Source: Candidatus Delongbacteria bacterium
GTDB taxonomy: Bacteria; JAGOEH01
Length of the DNA stretch: 16,192 nt
Assembly (NCBI GenBank): GCA_017997825.1
Contig: JAGOEH010000066.1
Span: 1-16,192 of the forward strand
Direction of reading: 5' to 3'
Within the stretch, counting starts at the first letter, position 1. Every line of letters begins with the position of its first letter. The notes under the pieces were generated by a model. That model was not told the origin of the DNA and made no database searches. It worked only from the letters and a program-made list of their open reading frames with translations. The position numbers and the translations under genes are program-made. Shown one piece after another: positions 1 through 8,204 of this stretch.

Positions 1-878
1 TTGTTTCCGGCCAGGTCATAGGTGTTGTTGGGACGGGTCATGCCGAGTACCTGAGGCGGTGTTCCGTTCGGGTATTCGAACACGATCTTCATCAGGGCAT
101 CCCCGTAATAGCTGCCGGAGCCCCAGTAGATCAGGTACGGACCGACAATCGGGCCGCTCCAGTCCTGTCCGTAGGTAAAATAGGAGTGAGGGGTGGAGTA
201 TTCGCCTGCAGCATAACCGTAATCGTAAGAACGTCCCCAGATATCCGAAACAGTGGCAGCCAGCTTTTTATATCCGACCCAGATCCGATAGTACTCCTGG
301 ACCGGAATTCCGCCGCGTCCCAGGGTAACATCGGTATTCATGTTGAGGTGAGAAAAATTTTCGGGTTTAAGACTGTCGCCCAAAGCCACAGCCGTACCGC
401 CATGGGTGGTGGCCCAGTCATCTTTGATCGACCAGACCATTGAGCCCAGGAATCCGTTGATGGAATCCACAATACAACGGTTGATGTTCCAGAAAGCGCG
501 CTGGATTCCCGACGCATTGGTGATAATGGTATCGCGCATGATATGCAACTCGACATCGCCGCCGCTGCCAAAAGGGACAAACACGTCGGTGATCATTCCG
601 TCGGCGGCCGGACGATAATAAGTAGCCGCATAATCGCCGGCACTGGGATAATCATTGGCTGTGGCTGCGATATTACCCAGGTACTGAACGGTATCGATCA
701 CAATGCCGCCCGGCTGGGCTGTCTGTTTGTGTAAAAATCCATCTTCATCCACATATTCAACCGGCAGATTGACGATTTCCGGCTTCATCCATGATTTGAC
801 CGCTTCCGGCACCCGGGCTGATAATTGCAGGCTGAACGCCAGCAATGCGAAAATGGCCCATACTGCTTTTCTCCTCAT
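1..878 (-). CDS. exported protein of unknown function, C-terminus beyond window
   Basis: An open frame of about 292 codons starts at the ATG at 878 and reaches the left edge with no stop. The start is supported by AAGGAG at 885-890, six bases upstream. Residues 1-21 form a signal peptide: basic MRRK, a hydrophobic stretch, then a small-residue cleavage site (LSA). The mature part is rich in Gly, Tyr, Trp and Asp, with no membrane helix, as expected for a beta-rich extracellular protein. Near the edge the sequence PQVLGMTRPNN looks like the start of a new beta-sandwich module. I do not recognise the family. It is the last visible gene of the surface-protein run, 76 bases after the PorV-like gene. 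By analogy with the neighbours it may end in a T9SS sorting domain outside the window, but this is inference. Confidence 0.8.
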   Translation of the reverse strand, partial: MRRKAVWAIFALLAFSLQLSARVPEAVKSWMKPEIVNLPVEYVDEDGFLHKQTAQPGGIVIDTVQYLGNIAATANDYPSAGDYAATYYRPAADGMITDVFVPFGSGGDVELHIMRDTIITNASGIQRAFWNINRCIVDSINGFLGSMVWSIKDDWATTHGGTAVALGDSLKPENFSHLNMNTDVTLGRGGIPVQEYYRIWVGYKKLAATVSDIWGRSYDYGYAAGEYSTPHSYFTYGQDWSGPIVGPYLIYWGSGSYYGDALMKIVFEYPNGTPPQVLGMTRPNNTYDLAGN

Positions 879-954
879 TCGATACTCCTTCGTTTGAACG
901 TTTTTAGCAACTCGCAGTCACCGTTTCACTTGACAATTAATCTGAGATGACCAT

Positions 955-1962
955 TTAAAACACAAAAGAAAAACTCATGCTATGCAAAGAATCCAGGTAA
1001 TCGTGATCCTGGAAGGAATAATCCACGATCAGCTTGGATTGCCCCAAGGGAAGGACAATCCCGGCCCCGGCCGTCAGCTTTCGGTTGTTGCGTTCCGAAT
1101 AACCGACCCGCAAATTAAGTAAATCCCGGTAGGACAACTCGGTGCCGGTCGCGTAGGTTTCATCCTGATCGGTCGGGTTAACCTTATCAAAACTAACACT
1201 CCATCGGTACCCGGAATTGTTCAGGATATCATAGGCAACCCCGATCTGGAAGCTGAGGGGCAGAGCATATTTATCCGATTCCCACTGGGCCAGCACATCC
1301 TCGGCCATATTGGGCGAGGTATCCCCGCTCTCCGTATCGATCGGTTTGCCGTGGAACTTGAGGGCATCACCCCGGAACTGCATATCGGGGCCGAAGTTGA
1401 GGATACTGAATCCGAAGCGAAGATTTCTAAATCCTGTATTGTAGGTAGCCCCGAGATCAACAGCCCAACTGGTAGCGGAAAGCTCATCGATGCCCTGACG
1501 AATGACCTTGAAGGTTCCGCCGGTGCAGAATTTATCGGTCAGATTCTTGGCATAGGTCAGTCCGAAGGCATAGTCATTGGCCGAATAATGACGTCCGGTT
1601 CCATTTTGTTCATCCAGGGTGGTGATCTCGATATCCCCGCTCTGGAGAGTGGTAAATGAGAAGCCCATGGTGCCGACGACGCCCAGGGGAACAGCGATCC
1701 CGGCCGCTTGATAGCTCATTTCAGCATAGTAAGAGATATAGGTCATTCCGATGGTCGGCTGCTTGAGATGGGCAATGCCGGCCGGATTATAGAAAAGAGC
1801 ATCCAGATCATTGGCCATAGCGGAATAAGCACCGGAAAGGGAAAGAGCGCGTCCGCCCCCTCCGATGGCCAAAAAGTTGGCGCCGGATCCTCCCAGCCGC
1901 GCTTCCGTCTCGATCAGACTTAACATCAGGATCAGTGGTATTATTATCAGTATTTTTTGCAT
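955..1962 (-). CDS. PorV/PorQ-family outer-membrane beta-barrel protein
   Basis: The product has 335 residues. I chose the ATG at 1962 because GGAGG at 1968-1972 lies five bases upstream of it; an in-frame ATG at 1974 overlaps that Shine-Dalgarno and is unlikely. Residues 1-21 are a signal peptide. Residues 35-64 carry the family hallmark: a Gly-rich RAL segment, then SGAYSAMAND and LFYNPAGIA. The rest alternates as amphipathic beta strands and ends SFSFVF, a terminal aromatic typical of outer-membrane barrels. Known PorV/PorQ proteins are FadL-like barrels; PorV shuttles T9SS cargo at the outer membrane and PorQ acts in cargo attachment. Here the gene follows two genes for T9SS-tailed proteins, which fits such a role, but many paralogues of this family have no assigned job. 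A role as a small-molecule channel cannot be excluded. Confidence 0.85.
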   Translation of the reverse strand: MQKILIIIPLILMLSLIETEARLGGSGANFLAIGGGGRALSLSGAYSAMANDLDALFYNPAGIAHLKQPTIGMTYISYYAEMSYQAAGIAVPLGVVGTMGFSFTTLQSGDIEITTLDEQNGTGRHYSANDYAFGLTYAKNLTDKFCTGGTFKVIRQGIDELSATSWAVDLGATYNTGFRNLRFGFSILNFGPDMQFRGDALKFHGKPIDTESGDTSPNMAEDVLAQWESDKYALPLSFQIGVAYDILNNSGYRWSVSFDKVNPTDQDETYATGTELSYRDLLNLRVGYSERNNRKLTAGAGIVLPLGQSKLIVDYSFQDHDYLDSLHSMSFSFVF

Positions 1963-1997
1963 TTTATCCTCCATTTGGCATTCATCCGGCCGGGTTA

Positions 1998-4900
1998 TCA
2001 GCGAACAATGGCGAATTTACCGGTTACGGTTTTACCGGACGCGGAATCTTCCACCTGGTAAATATACAGTCCGTTGGTGCAGTTCAGGTTTTCATCCGTC
2101 CGCATATTCCAAGCCACACTGCCGTTTTGGGTGGTACTGGAGTATTCGATGGTTTTAATCAATACTCCGGCCGTGTTGAAAATCCTGATCCGGCACGCCG
2201 AGGGCAGATTCCGGAAGAATAGCTTCTGCTCGAAACGGTTCAGATCCCAGTCGGCACGGATATAATAGGGATTGGGAACGACCTTGACCTGGTCAAGGGA
2301 GTAGTCGGTTTTGGCTGACTTCAGCTTGACTGTGGAGAATTCGAACCGATCATTGGTCTGGAACGGCTTTTTGGTGGTGATGCGGAATACATCGCCCACT
2401 ACCGGCGGTCGAGACGCATCGATGATACTGAGCAGGATTTGGACAGCGTTTCCATTCTCATACTTTTTCAGAATATAAATGAAATCACCGCTGTCGATAG
2501 CCTCATCCCGGTCCTTATCGACAAACACAAAACCCGGTTTATCGTCGGTGGCACAGATATGCTGCGAATCGATGGTCATATTCCAGACCTCGAAGGGAGC
2601 TTTCATTCCACGCTTATCGCTACTACCGTTCTGGGTAAAACGGATTTCGTAGTCGAAGGGGTCCGGCGTAGCAGACAGCAATACATTGAAATTATAAGTG
2701 GTCTGACCGATCTTCCAATAGGTGGAATCAAAGGAAGGATTAGCCGGGGTGGTAACCTTGATCGAAAATCCATCCACCAAGGGATTACTCTGTCCACTCA
2801 GGTTGGTGATCGAATCCATGATAACCCGATTATCGGTCAGATCGGTCAGTTTCCATGACTTGGCCAGGGGCAGCTTTTGATCGGCCGTGGCTTTATGGAA
2901 GGTTACCTGATAGTTATGGCCGGTAACAGCCGCCGGATCCACCAGGCTAACGACTACGGTGCCGGTTCCGACTCCGGCGAGATGATCCACTTTGGAGATA
3001 CGGACATCATTGACGTCCACCCCCAGATTCATGGGAATGACGGTGGTCTTGTTCAATTCAATACCCGTTTCCAAAGATGCGATCCCCTGCTCCAGATTTC
3101 CGCGGTCGTAGCTGGTCATGGAGTAGTAATAGGTCAGTCCATTAGTGAGAGCGGAATCGGTGTAGGCATACTGCAGTCCGGTCTGGTTGCCGATTTCCTT
3201 ATCGCTATAGGTTTGAACCAGGAAAACATCCCCGCGGTTGGGAGTCGGATCATCATCCGGTTTAACAATGGTACCGTTGCTGATCTTGATGTAGATTCCG
3301 TCGAAATAGATCCAATATCCGCTGCGATAGACGGCGGAAACCTCGACCTTATTATTGTCCGGATTGATGACGCAAAAACCGGAACCGGTCGTTTTGGCGT
3401 CCCTCCGGTAAGGATAGCTTTCCAGATTGGAGACATTATACACCATCAAAGTAGTGTCGGTCAGAAACTCGATGGTGTATTGGGCTTCTTTGAAGTAATC
3501 GGTACCGTCGGTTTTCAGACCGGCGTATCCGATGGTGGCGGTAGAATTCCCTTTGGAGTACTTTGCGATCACTGTCTTACCGGTTGTATTACCTGCCACG
3601 TCAAAATCAGCGATCAGTTTCCAATCTCCGGCAATGCCGGTAGTGGAACGATAGATCCGGTAACCTTCAAAATCCAGTTCGGCCGACATCGGATCCGGCA
3701 CATTTTCAGGAAAATCATCCCATCGAATATAGACTTTATTATCGGCCGGTGTCACGGTATAGCGGGGAGCCGGAGGAGCGGTCGGCCCGACATAGGCGTT
3801 CTGATACTGGGTGATGGCCTTTTGAGCATTTTCCTTCAACTCTGCCAGACTGTTGCCGACGACCAGAGCAATAACCACATGAGCGGTCTGCCCGGGTTCG
3901 AAGTTCAGGATTGGGCCGCTGCAGGGCAACATCCGAACATCCTGCGGGGTCTGATAGAGCTCGTAGCCGCCCTTGACCAACTGAGCATACTTGGCCGCAT
4001 CATTCTTCTCATCATCTACCAATTGGCCTTCCTCATCGGTCTGGGTCCAGGTTTGAAACCCGGTCAGTCCCAACGGCTTCCCATCAGTGCCGTTCGGAGT
4101 CCCCACAAAGGTTACTCCGATATAACCCGACTGGGTACTCCATTGAGGCTCAAACAGATCGGAATCATAGCAATACCCCAATTCGAGACTTTCATCGTAA
4201 CCGATCAGATCATCGTAAGCCCCCTGAGGACTGTCGGAATCTCCGATATCGGTATCCATGAAATAGCCGAAGGCGACATCCTTGAGCGGAAAGCTGTTCA
4301 TATTGGTGATATAGTAATCCAGATAGACGTAGTTTTTATTGTAATCATAGCCCCAGGAATAGCTGCGCATGACGACTTTGACTCCGACCGGATCGGTATC
4401 GTAGCCCTTCGAATAAACAAAGGAGGCCTCTTTTTCAGGTACGTAATCACCAAAAATGGTATACCCATCCTGATTGGAGATGATATCTCCGGGATTGACC
4501 ACTAAACCTACCAGACCTTTTTCCTGTTCGATCTGGCGGCGGCGTTCATTCAGGCTGGTATCGGTAAAAATCCAGGATTCCTGGTAGCTTTGCTGGGTTT
4601 GGCCCGGCTGAACAAACAGATACTCTCCGCCATGATCGTCATCGGTCGGAATGATCTGAGTGCTGGTGTAAACCGGGAACATGGATCCCAAATCGGAATA
4701 GTAAGCACAAGAAGCGACCCGTTCATCGTAGATGGTACCGGAACTGGTTTGCACCGGAACCTTGGCTCCAACCCACAGGCCTGCGTCCCAGATATAATAC
4801 TGTTTTGATCCGGCCGGATACTCCCCATCCAGAATCGGATTGCTGGTATACCAGCCGCTGTACAGCGTTCCGTCATAAGTTCCATCCCACGTCGCCGGAA

Positions 4901-5138
4901 TGGAAAAATAACCGTTTTCACCGATATTATTGAATGGAATGCGGGCCAGATTACCGACCCCAACCCAGGTACAGCCGAATGCGGTCGGGGTGGCGTTGGT
5001 ATCGATGGCGGCCGCTTTCCGGAGTGAATGGGATTCGGACAGATAGGCCATCCGGGGTGACAGGTGTGAAGGAGGTCTACTCCATACTGTCGCCGCTGTA
5101 GCCAGAATGATCATCAGAATTAAGACTTTATGTTTCAT
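1998..5138 (-). CDS. large surface protein with Fn3-like module, Ca-loop motif and T9SS-type C-terminal domain
   Basis: The product has about 1046 residues from the ATG at 5138; a TTG at 5144 would add two. A signal peptide spans residues 1-20, ending VWS. Residues 55-130 contain a Trp/Gly/Tyr-rich region with YIWDAGLWVGA, a motif I have seen in large secreted proteins of FCB-type genomes. A fibronectin III-like module starts near 453 (APPAPRYTV, then FEGYRIYRS). Residues 874-885 read DKDRDEAIDSGD, an EF-hand/dockerin-type calcium loop pattern. Residues 948-1046 form a T9SS type A / FlgD-like domain: VVPNPYY at its start, IRIFNTAGVLIKT in the middle, and GLYIYQVED near the end. The gene lies 23 bases after the TonB receptor and 35 before the PorV-like gene. 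It is probably exported and surface-attached, with a binding or structural role. No catalytic motif was seen. Confidence 0.85.
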   Translation of the reverse strand: MKHKVLILMIILATAATVWSRPPSHLSPRMAYLSESHSLRKAAAIDTNATPTAFGCTWVGVGNLARIPFNNIGENGYFSIPATWDGTYDGTLYSGWYTSNPILDGEYPAGSKQYYIWDAGLWVGAKVPVQTSSGTIYDERVASCAYYSDLGSMFPVYTSTQIIPTDDDHGGEYLFVQPGQTQQSYQESWIFTDTSLNERRRQIEQEKGLVGLVVNPGDIISNQDGYTIFGDYVPEKEASFVYSKGYDTDPVGVKVVMRSYSWGYDYNKNYVYLDYYITNMNSFPLKDVAFGYFMDTDIGDSDSPQGAYDDLIGYDESLELGYCYDSDLFEPQWSTQSGYIGVTFVGTPNGTDGKPLGLTGFQTWTQTDEEGQLVDDEKNDAAKYAQLVKGGYELYQTPQDVRMLPCSGPILNFEPGQTAHVVIALVVGNSLAELKENAQKAITQYQNAYVGPTAPPAPRYTVTPADNKVYIRWDDFPENVPDPMSAELDFEGYRIYRSTTGIAGDWKLIADFDVAGNTTGKTVIAKYSKGNSTATIGYAGLKTDGTDYFKEAQYTIEFLTDTTLMVYNVSNLESYPYRRDAKTTGSGFCVINPDNNKVEVSAVYRSGYWIYFDGIYIKISNGTIVKPDDDPTPNRGDVFLVQTYSDKEIGNQTGLQYAYTDSALTNGLTYYYSMTSYDRGNLEQGIASLETGIELNKTTVIPMNLGVDVNDVRISKVDHLAGVGTGTVVVSLVDPAAVTGHNYQVTFHKATADQKLPLAKSWKLTDLTDNRVIMDSITNLSGQSNPLVDGFSIKVTTPANPSFDSTYWKIGQTTYNFNVLLSATPDPFDYEIRFTQNGSSDKRGMKAPFEVWNMTIDSQHICATDDKPGFVFVDKDRDEAIDSGDFIYILKKYENGNAVQILLSIIDASRPPVVGDVFRITTKKPFQTNDRFEFSTVKLKSAKTDYSLDQVKVVPNPYYIRADWDLNRFEQKLFFRNLPSACRIRIFNTAGVLIKTIEYSSTTQNGSVAWNMRTDENLNCTNGLYIYQVEDSASGKTVTGKFAIVR

Positions 5139-5150
5139 AATCAACTATTG

Positions 5151-5157
5151 CCTCCTT
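5151..5157 (-). promoter_or_regulatory. Shine-Dalgarno with two competing starts
   Basis: AAGGAGG lies on the minus strand just after the receptor gene stop. It is six bases from an in-frame TTG at 5144 and twelve from the ATG at 5138. Spacing favours TTG, whereas codon preference favours ATG. The two products differ only by two residues ahead of the signal peptide. Confidence 0.6.
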
Positions 5158-5161
5158 CAGT

Positions 5162-8134
5162 TTAGAATCTGAACATGGCGCCGAAATAGATCACCCGCGG
5201 CGCAAAGTAATTGGCTGGATTCTTGTTCAATTCTTGCCATCGTTCGACGGCTGCATTATAGAATTCCTCCCAATTGGAATAGCCGTACTGGGCATACTGG
5301 GACCAGTTGTTGGGATCCTTGACCGGAGGATTGCCGTCGTCGTCCGGTTTGCCCGTATAGGGATCGACATCTCTGACATTGACGTTGTCCAGCAGATTGC
5401 GAGCATCGCAATAGATTGAAAGGTTAATCTTCTGACTAAGCGGAATCACCTTTTCAACCCGCAGATCGATATTGAAGTAACTGGGAAGCCTCTTTGAACC
5501 GACCTCCAACGGATTCCCTTTCCGATCTTGGGGGGTATACGGGCGGCCGGTGTTGGCGGTCAACTGCAGATTGGCATTTACGTCGGAAAGAATATCGTGA
5601 TCAAATAACCGAGGCCCGCTTTTGGGAGCGATATAGTAATTCAGGTTGACCTTGGCCGAATGAGTGATATCGAATTCCAGCGGATATTCCTGTTTGGGAA
5701 GCTCGGAGGATGTGCTCAGGTAATCGTAGTAGAACTCTCGGGCCGACGATCCGGTTCCTTTGGCCTGCATGTAGGAATAGGTCATATCCCACGAAAGCCC
5801 TGGGCGGAAGCGTTTGCTGAAGCTCAATTCGATCCCTTTGATCTTGGCAAAATCGTCCACCTTGAAGATGGTATACTGGGCCAGGCGGTCCTGGTAAAAC
5901 GTACTGACCTGACGCGTTCCCAACAGATTTTCCACATTCTTGTAATAGGATGAAATCTCCAGCGCGATATCCGGCGTCACGGCATATCGGAATCCCAATT
6001 CGTAGGCAATGGTTTTTTCCGGTTTGATGTCCGGATTTCCCAACAGCGGCAAGCCGGAGGTGATATCGGCATTCAGGTTCATATAGATCTCGCCGTATTC
6101 CGGAACCTGGAAAAAATGACCGTAGGAGGCGTACATCACGGCCCGATCCGACATGGCGAAGGAGATTCCGAAACGGGGTGAGATCTGATATTTGGGATCG
6201 GTATCGGTATACCCCTGATCCAGATCCTCGGAATTGACCGGGTGTTTGGCCTTCAGATCGATCCGGTCGAAGCGGATCCCCGGTTTGATGGTCATATCCT
6301 CCCACTCGATTTTATCCTGTAGATAGGCGGCCATCAATTCCGGTGAGTAGTTGTAGGTGTCGAAATAAGGATTGGTATTCAGGAACTGGATATCCTTATA
6401 ATCCATGGTGGTTTTTTGATAGAAGACACCAAATTTGATCTGGTTGGCCTTGTTGATCTGGCTGGTCAGATCGAACTTAGCATCATACTTGTCGGAACTG
6501 CGGGTGGACCAGCGGGGCACGAAGTCGAGATGAAAGTAACCGGTATGCTCATAATTGGTATACATAGCATCGATATCACCGACATAAGCCCAGTCCTCGT
6601 GGTCCATCTGTTCGGTTCGGCTGAGCTGCAGATACCGGACATAATTATCCATATCGAACTTCTGATAGAGTATGCCGGTAGAATCCTGATTATAGACCCA
6701 GCTTCCGGTATCGTACCAGCGGTTATTATAGGCCGTCCGCATTTGGATGATATTGGCCCAGTAAATGCCATAGTTGGCGTCATAGACGGAACCCTCGGTT
6801 CCATCGCTGACGATTGACTTGGCCGATTTGTAGTAATCGATCCAAACCGAATCCATATCCCGGGTCCAGACTTGGGTTTCTTCATTATAATACTTCTGCT
6901 GGTTGGCCCATTTAACCCAGGCCAGATCGGTGGTGACGGTTTTCCAATCCTGATAGTGCTTCCCGTCCTGAGCGCTGTAATCCATATAGGTATTGAAATA
7001 GGAGACCTGGGCCTCATAGAAGGTGGAGGGACTCAGAGTATGGCTGATGCGGAAGTTGAACTGGGAATTGCCGGATTCGAACAGATAGGTATCATTCAGC
7101 CAACTGGAACCCCAGCTCCGGTCGAAATCGAAATTGTGATACTTGGTTTGAGCCAGGTTACCGTTGAAGACAAAGCGCAGGTTTTGATTGGCATTAAAGA
7201 CCAGTTTGTAGGTCCCGGTGTATTTTTTATAGTCGTCATGGCGGTATTCGACCCCGGCTCGACTGGGGTCATTGTCATAATCATTCAGGGCGCCGGAGAT
7301 GAAGAAGGTTATTTTATTCTTCCAAAAGAGCGGGCCACCCAGGGTAAAATTATACTTATCATAGCCATTACCGTAGCGTGATCCGGAGAGGGGGGCATCG
7401 GTGGTGATTTCCGCGGTTCCGGTGTAGGTATCGCGGGAACCTTCCTTGGTGATGATATTGACGATGCCTGACATGGCCTGGCCGTATTCGGCATCGAATC
7501 CGCCGGTGATGACCATAATTTCGGCCACGGCATTGTTATCCAGGGATACACCGCGGCTGGCGGTCACCGGATCATTGGTATTGACCCCGTCCACGATGTA
7601 GACGATTTCGCCGGAGCGTCCGCCGCGGATATGGATACCGGCATCGGCGCCGCCGGTTTCCACCGTACCGCCGCGATTGGCGACGTACCCGACAAACGAG
7701 GTCACCGGCATCTTGTTGATCTCTTCACCGGTCGCCGTTCGGGTCGATGAGGTGATATCACGCTGGACAATCGATCGCTCGGCGATAATGGTCACTTCCT
7801 CACCCTGGATCGAAGATTCTTCCATCTTGATATCGCGAGTCGTCGTCAGATCCTGAGTGACCGGAATGTCTCGAATAATCGAGTTCTTATAGCCCAGCAT
7901 CCGGGCCACAATGGTGTATTTTCCGGGAGGGATGTTAATGATGGTGTAATCCCCATGGACATCGGTGGCTGCTCCCCACATGGTGCCTTCCAGCACCACG
8001 TTCACACTGGGCAGGCCTTCACCGGTCGCCGCGTCGACAATCCGGCCTTTAATCTTACCGGTAACCCCCGCCCACAGCAGGGATACCAGTCCTAACCACA
8101 GTAAGGTAATTAACCCTAACTTTCTTGAAATCAT
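5162..8134 (-). CDS. TonB-dependent outer-membrane receptor with carboxypeptidase-regulatory-like domain
   Basis: The product has 990 residues. The ATG at 8134 is preceded by GGAGGAG 8-10 bases upstream. A signal peptide covers residues 1-23. Residues 27-103 form a CarboxypepD_reg-like beta-sandwich (GRIVDAATGEGLPSVNV, then GDYTIINIPPGKYTIVARMLGY), as in SusC-type and other FCB receptors. A short EEVTIIAER segment (112-120) sits where a TonB box would be. The plug spans roughly 132-232: IHIRGGRSGEIVYIVDGV, then GGFDAEYGQAMSGIVNIITK. The rest is a long Tyr/Asp/Asn-rich beta-barrel ending in FGAMFRF, a C-terminal Phe typical for barrel assembly. Such receptors import large ligands across the outer membrane using TonB-ExbBD energy; some instead serve as surface platforms. 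The substrate is unknown. No SusD gene adjoins it; its partners here are a T9SS-tailed surface protein and a PorV-like barrel. Confidence 0.93.
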   Translation of the reverse strand: MISRKLGLITLLWLGLVSLLWAGVTGKIKGRIVDAATGEGLPSVNVVLEGTMWGAATDVHGDYTIINIPPGKYTIVARMLGYKNSIIRDIPVTQDLTTTRDIKMEESSIQGEEVTIIAERSIVQRDITSSTRTATGEEINKMPVTSFVGYVANRGGTVETGGADAGIHIRGGRSGEIVYIVDGVNTNDPVTASRGVSLDNNAVAEIMVITGGFDAEYGQAMSGIVNIITKEGSRDTYTGTAEITTDAPLSGSRYGNGYDKYNFTLGGPLFWKNKITFFISGALNDYDNDPSRAGVEYRHDDYKKYTGTYKLVFNANQNLRFVFNGNLAQTKYHNFDFDRSWGSSWLNDTYLFESGNSQFNFRISHTLSPSTFYEAQVSYFNTYMDYSAQDGKHYQDWKTVTTDLAWVKWANQQKYYNEETQVWTRDMDSVWIDYYKSAKSIVSDGTEGSVYDANYGIYWANIIQMRTAYNNRWYDTGSWVYNQDSTGILYQKFDMDNYVRYLQLSRTEQMDHEDWAYVGDIDAMYTNYEHTGYFHLDFVPRWSTRSSDKYDAKFDLTSQINKANQIKFGVFYQKTTMDYKDIQFLNTNPYFDTYNYSPELMAAYLQDKIEWEDMTIKPGIRFDRIDLKAKHPVNSEDLDQGYTDTDPKYQISPRFGISFAMSDRAVMYASYGHFFQVPEYGEIYMNLNADITSGLPLLGNPDIKPEKTIAYELGFRYAVTPDIALEISSYYKNVENLLGTRQVSTFYQDRLAQYTIFKVDDFAKIKGIELSFSKRFRPGLSWDMTYSYMQAKGTGSSAREFYYDYLSTSSELPKQEYPLEFDITHSAKVNLNYYIAPKSGPRLFDHDILSDVNANLQLTANTGRPYTPQDRKGNPLEVGSKRLPSYFNIDLRVEKVIPLSQKINLSIYCDARNLLDNVNVRDVDPYTGKPDDDGNPPVKDPNNWSQYAQYGYSNWEEFYNAAVERWQELNKNPANYFAPRVIYFGAMFRF

Positions 8135-8204
8135 GCGTCTTGCTCCTCCTTCTGAAAAGAATGTACACTTACGATAATCTGTATAGAATCAGCCCACTAT
8201 TGTT

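Noticed and set aside
879-954. Possible terminator or promoter between the PorV-like gene and the left-edge gene
   Set aside because: The best stem is only four base pairs (GTCA/TGAC) with no following T-run, and TTGTCA has no acceptable -10 box at a 16-18 base spacing.
2877-4505. 542-codon plus-strand open frame opposite the large surface protein gene
   Set aside because: It is antisense to a well-supported gene with signal peptide and sorting domain, has no signal or motif of its own, and its repetitive Ile/Gly/Asp composition mirrors the complementary codons.
8135-8204. Internal promoter ahead of the TonB receptor gene
   Set aside because: Candidates such as TTCTAT-N17-TACATT match the consensus poorly; cotranscription from the protease promoter is simpler.
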